From Helichrysum umbraculigerum (taxonomy: Eukaryota; Streptophyta; Magnoliopsida; Asterales; Asteraceae): 64,000 nucleotides of DNA. Below the pieces are notes generated by a model. It searched no databases. It saw only the letters and a program-made list of their open reading frames with translations, and was not told the origin of the DNA. Below, piece by piece: positions 24,016 through 35,245 of this stretch; the stretch's first letter is position 1; each line of letters opens with the position of its first letter. The stretch is taken from the NCBI GenBank assembly GCA_949592205.1, contig CATIUR010000005.1:25561679-25625678 (forward strand). Reading direction: 5' to 3'. A program made the position numbers and the translations under genes.

Positions 24016-26953
24016 CAGGTTTGTGAGTATTGCAACGCTAGCTTTTGGAAGGCGGAGCAACTAAAAGGCAATCCAGTGAATACTAGGCCTAAGTATAACC
24101 GATGTTGTAGGGGTGGTCAGGTAAGGTTACCACTTTCACCAGAACCACCACCTACTATTAAACAACTCTTTAAGGACACACATTTTATGGAAAACATCCG
24201 TGCTTACAACTTGATGTTTGCGATGACTTCTTTCGGAGCTCGAGTAGATAATTCTGTAAATGATGGTTCTGCTCCTTATATATTCAAAGTTGAAGGTCAG
24301 ATTTCTCACTGGATGGGATCCTTATGTCCGCCGGCAGATCAAAACCCAAGATTTCTGCAAATGTATATCTATGACACCCAAAATGAGGTTTGCAACAGAC
24401 TTCGGCATTTTAACAGAGACGAGCCTGGGGATTTGAAACCTGAAATCGTCGACACTTTAATTCAGGTGTTCGATAGATACAATGAATTAGTCAAACTATT
24501 TAGAACTGCTCGAGACATGTGTGATGCTCAACAACCTCCAGAATTTAGCATAAGGTTGTACAATACTGGCAATCGGCTACGTTATGATGCTCCTACCTCA
24601 GGAACACTTGGAGCAATTGTTTATGACAGTGGGCCTAAAAGTAAAAACGATTTTGATATAGTCATTCACACAAATGATAGTGTGCCCCAAAGAATCAATA
24701 AATTACATCCTTTGTATATGTCGTTGCAGTTTCCGTTGTTGTTCATGTTTGGCGAGCATGGGTGGTCAACTGAGCTCACTTTAAAAAGTAATGCATCCAG
24801 AAAAAATAGGCAGCTTACCATGAATATGTTCTACAGCTACCAAATTCATGATCGTTTGAATATAGACACATTGTTACTTAAAGGAGGCAGATTGTTTCAG
24901 CAATATTTAGTTAACGCCTATATTAGTATTGAGCATAATAGATTAGATTATCTTCAGTCAATTCAAAATGTACTCAGGAGCGAGTACTTTCAAGGTGTTC
25001 ATGATGCTCTTTTAAGAGGTGATTCAGATGGTCATGACGTTGGAAAAAGGACGATATTACCAGCGACTTTCACAGGTGGTCCTAGATACATGTATAAACA
25101 TTATCAGGATGCCCTTGCAATTTGCAGGGTTTATGGTAATCCTCAATATTTTATTACATTTACATGTAACGTTAAGTGGCCTGAGATTAAAAGATACTTC
25201 AAAGATATCCCAGAAATCAAAAGCCAAGATAGAGCTTATATTGTTGCCAGAGTATTTCATATGAAAGTTCAGGATTTTGTTGCTTACCTAAAGAACCAAA
25301 AACCTTTTGGAGAGGTTGCAGCAGGTAATTACATTATTTGTATCTCTCACTTTTTTAATTTTCAGAGGCTTATTACTTCGTTCCCTTTCACCTAATAATC
25401 ATATTTGTTTGTTGTGCAGATCTGTATACTATCGAGTTCCAAAAGAGAGGCCTTCCTCATTGCCATACACTATTATGGGTGACATCTTCATGTAAAATCA
25501 ATACACCATAACAGGTTGATCAATTTATATTAGCTGAAATCCCTGATCCGGAAAAAGATCCTCAACTCCATGAAATCGTAACTCAGCTTATGATGCATGG
25601 ACCATGCGGTCGTGCCAAGAAAAAGGCACCGTGCATGATTAACAGGTCCTGTTCAAAACATTTCCCAAAGCAGTATGAAGAGGTTACTCGCTTCGATAAA
25701 AATGGTTACGTTTACTATAGAAGAAGAGATGATGGACGCTTCGCAGTTAAAAAAGAGGTCAACTTAGATAATTCGTATGTTGTTCCATACAACAGAGATC
25801 TATCTTTGGTTTTTCAAGCTCATATTAATGTAGAGTATTGCGGTTGGAGCATGATGATCAAGTATTTGTTTAAATACATCTCTAAAGGAGCTGATCGTAT
25901 TAGAGCAACAATTACTAGATCTCTCAATGACTCTCCTGATATAGTTGTTGGTAAAACAAAGGAAATTAACGAGATTCAAAACTTTGTGGATGCCAGATTC
26001 ATCTGCCCTCACGAGGCTGCTTGGAGAATATTGGACTTTGACATTCATAGTAGGAATCCATGGTACAAGTTCTTGCTGTACACTTGGAAAACATGCAATT
26101 GATAACATTTAAAGATAATCAGCTCTTACAAAATATCATAAACAATCCAGGCACCAAAAGAACAACATTAACACAGTGGTTACATAGTAACCATATTGAT
26201 GATACGGGTCGCCATCTTACCTATGTTGATTACCTGAAAGAATATAAATGGGATGTTCAGGGAAAGGATTGGATCCGTAGGGCTACAAAAAGAAGAACAC
26301 CTACTATAGGAAGGCTAATCTACATTCATCCGACATGTGGTGAGGTATATTATTTAAGGATGCTTTTAGGTCACCAAATAGGATGTCGGACATTTGCTGA
26401 CATTAGAACAATTGGTGGGGTCGTGTTTTCCACATATCGTTTAGCATGTGAAGCTTTAGGATTGGTTGGTGACGACAAAGAGTGGACGTATGCTTTCGAT
26501 GAGGCTTCTGTTTCAGCATCTGCCGGGGAACTAAGATCCCTGTTCGCTCACATACTTCTTTTTTGTGAAATCTCAAATCCTGTTGCGTTGTGGACACAAC
26601 AATGGCGTCGAATGAGTGATGATATACTACTAAGAGTTACTTCTGAGTCACAGGTTGTTAGCTTACATCTAACTGATCAACGCCTACAGGAGCACATCTT
26701 ATACGAATTAGAAATCTTGCTGAATTCTAACAGCAAGTTTTCATCACTTAGTGACTACGGTTTACCTATGCCTCCAACACGACTACTCGAACAGTTGAAA
26801 AACAGATTACTCATGGAAGAAAAAAGTTACGACACTCTTAAACTTACAGAGGAACATAGGATTTTAGTATCGAAATTGAATAGCGAGCAACGACAAATTT
26901 ATGAGTTTGTTATGCAAGCCTCTTTGGAAAAAAAACAACAGCTTATATTTGTA
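24016..26953 (+). pseudogene. Helitron Rep-helicase, Rep domain and central region
   Basis: The conserved Helitron N-terminal block (CEYCNASFWKAEQ, then FSFGARVDN-like and SHWMGSLCPP) is followed by the Rep HUH motif GLPHCHTLLW (H-C-H codons 25458-25466) and the two catalytic tyrosines in KYLFKYISKG (codons 25863-25865 and 25875-25877). This rolling-circle nuclease nicks and joins single-stranded DNA. An intron is inferred at 25325-25419 (GT..AG, frame kept). Damage: an in-frame TAA at 25509-25511 and a frameshift near 26058-26064, where homology passes from the 25590-26102 frame to the 26060-27055 frame. Coding stops at LIFV, where insertion B begins; the tail of the ORF after 26953 is LTR sequence. 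Confidence 0.88.
26949..26953. repeat. Left target-site duplication TTGTA of insertion B
   Basis: TTGTA here is matched at 35241-35245. Coding sequence resumes in the same frame after the right copy. Confidence 0.85.
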
Positions 26954-27763
26954 TGTAACATCTCGTTTCTGGACCCGAAAATAAATTATATTTTATTAAG
27001 TTTGGTTAGTTTATTTGAAAATAAACATGTAAAAGAGCCTCAGTTTTTATTGTGACAAGTAAAATGTTACTTGTTTTAAAAAGTTGAAGTTGACGGTAAA
27101 ATAAAATATTTTGACTTGCGGGTATTTTCTGGTTCCAGACAATAGGTTAGGAAGGGGTATAATTTTACACTAAATAAAAGTGAGGCGGTGGGAATTATTT
27201 AGATCATTTCCACCAAATATTCTAGTTCTTCCAGATTCTTGAACTCTCCTCTCCTCTCTCTAAAACTATACCTAGAAATCAATTCAATAATTAGTGTTTT
27301 GGATTCTAATTGCTTGAGAGAAGATTGAATCATCATCACCATCTTGTTTATCTCTTGATTGTAAGTGTTCATATGTGTTCATCATATTTATGAAGTTATT
27401 TTATCAAATTGATTAGATGATGATACATGTGTAGATAAGGAAGATTGATGTGGATAAGTGTTGTTGACTGATTATGTGATGATATATGATGATTATATAA
27501 AGCTAATACATAAGAATTGTAAGTGTTCTTCAAGGTTGATTAGTGTTAGGGTTTATGTAAATGAAATTGGGAATTTGGCAAAGAAATGGGTAAAATATGA
27601 TATGGTTAAGTGATTGATTTCAATTTTGATGCTAGTAGTTGTTTTGTGCCAAAAGAATGCATATATTTCGAGTTCCAGATTGTATAATTTGAGTTTTGTA
27701 GTTTTGGTTCGTAAAAGGGTTGTGCAGGAAACTGACCTGCAAGTGCAGGTCTGGAAGGAGAAG

Positions 27764-27960
27764 CCGGCGGCTTCATAAGCAAAGCCGGCGGCTTCAAGTG
27801 GTAGCCGGCGGGTTGATAACCCTAACCGGCGGTTTGTAGAGGCTTATTTAGGACTTTTGGTGCTGTTGATGAAAATGTTAAATCACCCGTCGGTTGAGCT
27901 TGGGTACCCGGCGGGTCAGGGTGCCAAGCCGACGGCTTCATGGCCAAGCCGGCGGCTTCT
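27764..27960. repeat. GCCGGCGGC motif cluster in solo LTR B
   Basis: Repeated AAGCCGGCGGCTT-type words, several of them imperfect palindromes, stand out as GC-rich in AT-rich DNA. The cluster sits about 40-49% along the LTR, like the matching cluster in the array LTRs. Confidence 0.85.
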
Positions 27961-28282
27961 GGGTGTTTTCAGCAAATTGAGTTTTGATTGTATGATTTAT
28001 TGATAAATGTTTAACTATTGTGTGTAATGGCATGATTAGTTGAATGAAGTGATATATGATATTATATTTGGATTATGTTAGTATTTGAAGAATTGAAGTG
28101 AAATACGGAATAAGATACTAACTTGTTGTTATTGTTGTAATCTCAGATAAGCGAGCGGCCACTCAGTAACATTAGACCACTGAGTTTGGTGACCGGACGA
28201 TAATTGGTGAGTGGTTACCGTAGTCCTCGGTTCAACCCAGTTGTAACGAGTTTGGTTACAACGGGTAAACCAGGATAGTTTC

Positions 28283-30020
28283 TGATATCGCTCGTTTTGT
28301 ACATGTTTATCTCTCGCGATATCATTGTTTTTGTACTTATTTCTAGTCGATTTCATGAACTTTTGGTATTTATTTAGTTGGAAATTGATTTCATGTATTA
28401 AGGTTAAAGATTGAGAAAGAAATGATGAAAAGATGGAGGATTTTGCTGATTTTGCTATGCTGCACCGTTTTGGCCATATCTCCCTCATACGAACTCGGAT
28501 TGAGGTGATTCAGGCGGCGAAACGAAGCTAACTCAGAGCTCTACAATTATCCAGAAGATAGTCAGCCTATCTGCTGAGATTCATAGCCGATCGTCTAAAC
28601 TAAGCAGATCGGCTTGTTTAGTTCAAAATCCACTCAGAAGTTCGACCTTGTGCAATGCCCAGTATCTTAGCCGATCTGCTAAGTTTAGCCGATCTGCTAA
28701 GCTTAGCAGATCTGCTAAGCCTTAGCCGATCTGCTATGATGCGCGGGGAAGTCTATTTATGTATTGTTTTAGGGTTCCACATCTCACCTAACTTTTACCT
28801 ATCTTCTACATCTCGACCTAGCAGCCCCCAAGGGCGATTTTTATGGTTCTTGGAGCCATTTTTCATCATCTAAAAAGTCTCTCATCATTTTAACTCTTTT
28901 GGTCACAAGAATCATCATCCGAACATTGTAATCACTCGGTTTGCATCTTTATTCGATTATAATTATGTTTACTTTGATTTCTCTTATTTTATGTGTTTAT
29001 CTTGTTGTTATGATGATTAGTGGCTAGATTATTGTGCTTGTTTGGATGAAATAGCTAGTTGATTAGGGGTGTATCTTTTGGTGTTAATTTATGCTTTGAG
29101 TTTGTGAATCATCCATGAATTCGTATGTATGTGGTTTGTTGTTGTTATGAAACTTGGGCATTTTCACTAAGCGATTATAGCGAACGTTTGTTGCTTATAA
29201 AAAATACCTAAATAGTTGTTTGTCATTTGTGGAACAAAGCATTTGATGATTGTAACAACAACTAGTTAAATACAAACAAGTTAGCGATTATAGCGAATGT
29301 TTGTCGTGTGGATGATTTGCAAACTCACAAATATCTAAATTTATGTTTAATCGGAGAACCTTGTGTGATTGAGCTTAATCTCTAGAATTTGGCCATTTGG
29401 TAATTTACTAATTGATATAGCGAACGTTTTCAACCAAGTAAATTGCTATTGATTATTTGTCTATAAATGATTGAACGAAATTGCGAATGTAATTTTGGAA
29501 TGTGTCAAATGATTTAGCTAAATGGTGCAAGTTTGTAACCATGGCGAACGTCCGTTACTAGATTAAATCATAGGTTTGTTGATTGAAGTTGAACTATAGG
29601 TCTTAGCGAACGTTGAGCTTATGTTTGATGAATGTTACCATTTAGCATATGTCTTAACCGGTTATAATTCTTCACCCCGAAATCACTAGTGAAATAATCC
29701 AAGCAAACATTGTTTTTAACATTTGTAAGTTTCCAATCAATCACTTTGACTCTTAAGAGTCCACTTGCCTAGTTTAAGTTAAAAATTGTAGTTTTAAGCA
29801 ACGTGACAACTCGGTCACAAAACCCCCACATTTACTTTTCTGTATAAATTGCTTGCACTTGAATATAATTCTTAAACTCACATTCCCTGTGTTCGAACCC
29901 GAACTTACCCAACTATACTACTACACGATAGGGTCCACTGCCCGGTTGTGTTTTGGTCTAGCTCGGTACTTTCTTATTCACTATTCAACGATAAATTTTA
30001 TAACTAGATTATCCACATCA
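28283..30020 (+). repeat. 5' LTR of nested element
   Basis: The LTR opens with an inverted pair GATATCGC (28284-28291) and GCGATATC (28316-28323). It carries a GATCTGCTAA palindrome cluster (28585-28737) and six scattered GCGAACGTT-like words between about 29160 and 29620. It is nearly identical to 32771-34508, so the insertion is young. Confidence 0.9.
28585..28737. repeat. AGCAGATCTGCT / AGCCGATC palindrome cluster
   Basis: A hairpin-like pair (AGCCGATC ... GCAGATCGGCT) is followed by four closely spaced copies of TTAGCMGATCTGCTAAG-like words (about 28671-28737), some of them perfect palindromes. The same cluster recurs in the right LTR at about 33073-33225. It yields the ADLLSL-repeat ORF at 28655-28873, which I regard as a by-product. 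Confidence 0.88.
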
Positions 30021-30026
30021 AGTTTT

Positions 30027-30044
30027 TGGCGCCGCTGCCGGGGA
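30027..30044 (+). other. Primer-binding site of nested element
   Basis: TGGCGCCGCTGCCGGGGA lies six bases inside the LTR. It is one base from the form common in Athila/Tat elements (usually ascribed to tRNA-Asp). Confidence 0.8.
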
Positions 30045-30238
30045 ATGTGATTGATTAAGAGTTTAATTCGAGTGTAATTAATTTATCCTTTTCTAGAATT
30101 TATTTCCAGAAAAGTTACTTTAAGAGTTTTAGTTATTATTAGTGTACATATTTTCCATGTTTGCTTATTTTGTGTTGAGTGGTTACGTTTTACAATTTTT
30201 AGTTTTGATGTTTGTAGCAGATTTGTGACTTAGCATCA

Positions 30239-30898
30239 ATGTCATGTTACTCAAATCAAAAAGGTTACAAACCTTTATGTGAGGCGAGTAATTATGATGA
30301 TGTACCAATGATATCACGTGAAAGGTGTGCACCACCGAGACACTACCAAGATAATTGGACTCAACTTTATCCATCAAGGACTTGGAATGAAGAACCTTTA
30401 ATCACTCAAGAGATCGAACAACCAAAAATGTCTAATCTTGAAAGGTTGTTGAAAGAAGCAATAGAGCAAACAGAGAGGCATAGTAGAGAATTTGATGAAA
30501 TCTTCTATTGGAATTTGGAGCCTTACCATGAAAGGCCATATGATACATTTACCATTGCAAATGAGCATTGGGATGATGTTGAGGCTATTGAGCATAATGA
30601 TTTTTATTCTAACGATGGTTTTGCAGATTCTTCTAACTTTGTTTTTCAGGATGATAGTGAAGACGAAATGGATGAGGAGGAAGAAGAGAATGAAGTCACA
30701 AGTTACCCTCATGAAACTTCACAATCTGTTTTGCAGGATTCATACATGCTAGAGCCTGAAGTGACTAAGGACGCCATTGTTGACTATGATGCCGATATAA
30801 AGGAATTACAAGGACTGCTGGGAATTAGTGATCATGAGCTAGACGAGCTTGTAAAAAAGGGATTTGGAGATGATCTTATTCTAGAGGCAGAATTTTAA
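30239..30898 (+). CDS. Unknown acidic ORF in nested element
   Basis: A 219-codon ORF starting at the ATG 30239. I do not recognise the protein. It is rich in Asp/Glu, with a run DEEEEENE about three-quarters along, preceded by a possible helical stretch (LERLLKEAIEQTERHSREF). There is no zinc knuckle, no signal peptide and no membrane segment. Its place just after the primer-binding site corresponds to gag, but no gag motif is visible. A second short ORF (30902-31243) follows at once, so it may be the front half of a decayed longer frame. A gag-derived relic or an element-specific protein are both possible. Confidence 0.45.
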   Translation: MSCYSNQKGYKPLCEASNYDDVPMISRERCAPPRHYQDNWTQLYPSRTWNEEPLITQEIEQPKMSNLERLLKEAIEQTERHSREFDEIFYWNLEPYHERPYDTFTIANEHWDDVEAIEHNDFYSNDGFADSSNFVFQDDSEDEMDEEEEENEVTSYPHETSQSVLQDSYMLEPEVTKDAIVDYDADIKELQGLLGISDHELDELVKKGFGDDLILEAEF

Positions 30899-30901
30899 AA
30901 T

Positions 30902-31243
30902 TTGTATCGAGCTAATAGCACTCAGGTGCTTGAGGTAGATAGGTTGGAAATGTTGGAAAGGGGTATTGAGTGTGTGCATACAAACTATTTTGAAGAACCA
31001 CCCGATTATCTTTGTATACTTGCCAAAGATTTTTCTGAAAACGTGGGGATAACTAGTCATTCATACTTGGAAGTGCCAATCATCCGGATTATCATTATAC
31101 CACTCAAGAAATGGAGAGGTTATTTTCACATTACAAATTGTAGTTGGAGGATGTTCTACCGAAATGTCAAAACAAAAGATGACATCCTCCTATGTGAGTA
31201 TGACGAGAAAGGAGGTGGTAGCGTGATTGAGGATTGGTTATGA
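30902..31243 (+). CDS. Short unknown ORF in nested element
   Basis: 113 codons starting only three bases after the stop of the preceding ORF and in another frame. It contains an aromatic-rich block (KKWRGYFHITNCSWRMFYRN) but no recognised domain. It could be the continuation of the upstream ORF after a frameshift. Whether it is translated is unknown. Confidence 0.35.
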   Translation: MYRANSTQVLEVDRLEMLERGIECVHTNYFEEPPDYLCILAKDFSENVGITSHSYLEVPIIRIIIIPLKKWRGYFHITNCSWRMFYRNVKTKDDILLCEYDEKGGGSVIEDWL

Positions 31244-32755
31244 GAAAGCAAGGGTCGAGTCTAGCTCGGGACTCGGGAATAAACCAAGCATCTTGCGGGA
31301 GGTGAACCCGTATCGAGATATGATGGATGATTGACAATGGTAACTTTATGCTATGGCAAGAATGTACCTGAAAGGAATGGATGTTTTGAAATCATGTTTG
31401 AAGGTTAATCAAGAATAAGAACATGCAAAAACCCCCGGGAAGTACTCGCTCCCTTTTACCTTTCACACTTATGCTTATTTCATATATTATATTTTGTTGC
31501 ATTGAGGACAATGCAAATGTTAAGTGTGGGGAGGTTATTATTCACTTGAATTAGTTTGTCCTTTTAAGATTAATTGCTTTAGTAATGTAATTGATAAATT
31601 TTGTTGAAAGTAATTAAATCTTACCTCTTGCATGATAAATTTGTCATAGAGCAACCTCATTGGGTGAATTGCATAACTAGCACATTTATAGCCCCACTAA
31701 AAATTGTGAGAAATCTTGAGCTTAAATTGAAAGCACTTATCTTTAGTATGCCGGTGTTTGTAGTTTATTCTAGAACTTGCCTTAATGATGCATTTCAAGA
31801 CCGCTGTGGGATCATATTCATGTGATATAGGTGAAGTAGACGATGAATTGGTATTCATTAGGTTTTAGATTTTCAGTTTTTATTTTAAAACCATTTATAA
31901 CTAGTCCACCCAGGTCGTTAGCACTCATTTTTAGTGCTAAGAAACCCCTAGATACTTTTCACTTACATTTTCATCACAATTAATACCCTAGCCTTATTTT
32001 TGTGTAGTCAAAAGTTTAAAAGTTGTCTTGTAAAATTTCAAATCGATTTATAAAATGTGATTTCAAATCAACCTTTTGAAGATTATTATATGAAGATTAT
32101 TGATTCAAGGAAGCAAAACCAAGGTGAAATTCAAGAAACTTTTTGAGCAAACTAGAAGCACAAATGAAGTCATAGACAAAAGTTGATGAAATTTAACTAA
32201 GGAGGCAAGAATTGAAGAAATATTGTTAGATGATCAAAGTTGAAGCCTAAGGTTAATTGAGATCACATTTTCATTTTAGTTTCAAGATAACACAACATAC
32301 AAATTTTTGACTACCATTTTCAACAATTTATAAAAGTGTCTACCATATCACAATTTCACCATCACATTTATAATTATAACACATTGTTAGAATACCTCTT
32401 TTGATACTTCACTTGGTGCTCACGCCTAGTCGGTGGAGATTTGATCTTTTGGCAAGCCTATGGTAATAACGCATCACGACTTGGCTATTTGAATGTTTAT
32501 CTATTCCATTCCCAATCTTGATCAAATTGAGAGTTGAGTGATTGAAACACATTTCCTATTGAGAGGTGCTAAGTTGTGCATTCAAGCTTGACAAATTTAT
32601 TTAAGGTTTTCTATGTTTATATTCATGCTACTAACATGATTACTTATGCAATTGTGGTTAGTTATATTTTGTAAAACCTTGTTCTTAAATTCTAAATGCA
32701 AGAGGTATATGTTTTGGAATGTAAATCATAGTTTGCTTGAGGACAAGCAAAGTTC
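31244..32755 (+). other. Non-coding 3' interior of nested element
   Basis: This contains the phrase TTGAGGACAATGCAAAT followed by TTAAGTGTGGGGAGG (about 31500-31535) and, before the LTR, CTTGAGGACAAGCAAAG (about 32735-32751). These are familiar in the untranslated 3' part of plant Tat-like elements. No pol-derived coding sequence is visible. Confidence 0.6.
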
Positions 32756-32770
32756 AAGTGTGGGGATATT
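32756..32770 (+). other. Polypurine tract of nested element
   Basis: AAGTGTGGGGATATT abuts the right LTR start (TGATATCGC) and would prime plus-strand synthesis. Confidence 0.75.
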
Positions 32771-34508
32771 TGATATCGCTCGTTTTGTACATGTTTATCT
32801 CTCGCGATATCATTGTTTTTGTACTTATTTCTAGTCGATTTCATGAACTTTTGGTATTTATTTAGTTGGAAATTGATTTCATGTATTAAGGTTAAAGATT
32901 GAGAAAGAAATGATGAAAAGATGGAGGATTTTGCTGATTTTGCTATGCTGCACCGTTTTGGCCATATCTCCCTCATACGAACTCGGATTGAGGTGATTCA
33001 GGCGGCCAAACGAAGCTAACTCAGAGCTCTACAATTATCCAGAAGATAGTCAGCCTATCTGCTGAGATTCATAGCCGATCGTCTAAACTAAGCAGATCGG
33101 CTTGTTTAGTTCAAAATCCACTCAGAAGTTCGACCTTGTGCAATGCCCAGTATCTTAGCCGATCTGCTAAGTTTAGCCGATCTGCTAAGCTTAGCAGATC
33201 TGCTAAGCCTTAGCCGATCTGCTATGATGCGCGGGGAAGTCTATTTATGTATTGTTTTAGGGTTCCACATCTCACCTAACTTTTACCTATCTTCTACATC
33301 TCGACCTAGCAGCCCCCAAGGGCGATTTTTATGGTTCTTGGAGCCATTTTTCATCATCTAAAAAGTCTCTCATCATTTTAACTCTTTTGGTCACAAGAAT
33401 CATCATCCGAACATTGTAATCACTCGGTTTGTATCTTTATTCGATTATAATTATGTTTACTTTGATTTCTCTTATTTCATGTGTTTATCTTGTTGTTATG
33501 ATGATTAGTGGCCAGATTATTGTGCTTGTTTGGATGAAATAGCTAGTTGATTAGGGGTGTATCTTTTGGTGTTAATTTATGCTTTGAGTTTGTGAATCAT
33601 CCATGAATTCGTATGTATGTGGTTTGTTGTTGTTATGAAACTTGGGCATTTTCACTAAGCGATTATAGCGAACGTTTGTTGCTTATAAAAAATACCTAAA
33701 TAGTTGTTTGTCATTTGTGGAACAAAGCATTTGATGATTGTAACAACAACTAGTTAAATACAAACAAGTTAGCGATTATAGCGAATGTTTGTCGTGTGGA
33801 TGATTTGCAAACTCACAAATATCTAAATTTATGTTTAATCGGAGAACCTTGTGTGATTGAGCTTAATCTCTAGAATTTGGCCATTTGGTAATTTACTAAT
33901 TGATATAGCGAACGTTTTCAACCAAGTAAATTGCTATTGATTATTTGTCTATAAATGATTGAACGAAATTGCGAATGTAATTTTGGAATGTGTCAAATGA
34001 TTTAGCTAAATGGTGCAAGTTTGTAACCATGGCGAACGTCCGTTACTAGATTAAATCATAGGTTTGTTGATTGAAGTTGAACTATAGGTCTTAGCGAACG
34101 TTGAGCTTATGTTTGATGAATGTTACCATTTAGCATATGTCTTAACCGGTTATAATTCTTCACCCCGAAATCACTAGTGAAATAATCCAAGCAAACATTG
34201 TTTTTAACATTTGTAAGTTTCCAATCAATCACTTTGACTCTTAAGAGTCCACTTGCCTAGTTTAAGTTAAAAATTGTAGTTTTAAGCAACGTGACAACTC
34301 GGTCACAAAACCCCCACATTTACTTTTCTGTATAAATTGCTTGCACTTGAATATAATTCTTAAACTCACATTCCCTGTGTTCGAACCCGAACTTACCCAA
34401 CTATACTACTACACGATAGGGTCCACTGCCCGGTTGTGTTTTGGTCTAGCTCGGTACTTTCTTGTTCACTATTCAACGATAAATTTTATAACTAGATTAT
34501 CCACATCA
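32771..34508 (+). repeat. 3' LTR of nested element
   Basis: Same length (1,738 bp) as the left LTR, with only a handful of differences seen by eye (for example GCGGCC against GCGGCG near 33004). It ends CCACATCA at 34508. Confidence 0.9.
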
Positions 34509-35245
34509 GTTTAAGTTGTAGTTATTGCCATGTTACTTTCAGTTGTACAGTTGTTGATTATATGATTGAGTTGATTGGTCCAGTTGTAAAAGTTGTTCAG
34601 TTGGTTTTACATAACTGCATATGATATGCCTTTATGTGACAAGTTGTTGTGATGATTTGGAGTGAGGTCAGCGTGCGGGTTGGGTCTGATTACTACTGTG
34701 TAGCTGTCTAGGTTACTTGAATACACATAGTTGAAGATTAGCCTATTCAGTGAAAGTAGTAATCAGGCTATCGGTAGATCATTGGGAATGGCATGGCGCC
34801 CAGTGGTCGTGGCATACTGAGAATCGCATACAGGAGCCGCCGATCCTCATGTAGTTATGTGCTTATGTGTTTAATTGTTTTCAGTTTATCAGTTGTAAGA
34901 TTTGTTATAAATGGATTGAACCGTCGGTTACGGTTCCATTCACTTAGCAAAGGCTAATCCCCTCGTTGTTGAATGTTTTGCAGATTTTGGTTAGTTGATG
35001 ATGTAGATCGGATAGTAGAAGTTGACTGGGTGTTTGACTAATCTGGCGCAACTCTGCCTTTTGTTAATGTTTTGGAAAAGTTGAATATAACACGTGAATA
35101 TAGTAGTATGGTTTGTAACTATATAAGTTTGTAAAAGTTTCTTTTGGCACGTATTGTAAATATCGAATATCTATGTTTTGGGACGCGCTTCTGACGTATA
35201 AATTATATAATATGTTTGTATTTAAAGATAGGGTCTTACATTGTA

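Larger units (their letters stand above)
28283..34508 (+). mobile_element. Nested Tat/Athila-like non-autonomous LTR element
   Basis: Two 1,738-bp direct LTRs (28283-30020, 32771-34508; TGATATCGC ... CCACATCA) flank a 2,750-bp interior. The primer-binding site (30027-30044) is TGGCGCCGCTGCCGGGGA, the type seen in plant Athila/Tat elements. The purine tract AAGTGTGGGGATATT lies directly before the right LTR. There is no protease, RT, RNase H or integrase; only two short ORFs of unknown function. The flanks GTTTC (28278-28282) and GTTTA (34509-34513) fit a 5-bp TSD with one change. Confidence 0.88.
26954..35240 (+). mobile_element. Insertion B: solo chromovirus LTR, split by a nested element
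   Basis: The insert starts TGTAACATCTCG and ends GGGTCTTACA, with TSD TTGTA on both sides. Subtracting the nested element and one duplicate (28283-34513) leaves about 2,056 bp, nearly the LTR length of the related array LTRs (2,062 bp). It shares their ordered words: TTGACGG, GTTCCAGACAATA (27132-27144), a TATA-like motif and the GCCGGCGGC cluster. No internal region is present, so this is a solo LTR left by LTR-LTR recombination. Confidence 0.85.

Noticed and set aside
28655..28873. ORF with ADLLSL repeats
   Set aside because: It is a read-through of the GATCTGCTAAG repeats in an LTR and recurs exactly in the other LTR at 33143.
35216..35245. True start codon of the helicase ORF at 35216
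   Set aside because: These bases belong to the solo LTR end and TSD; the real frame comes from 26953.
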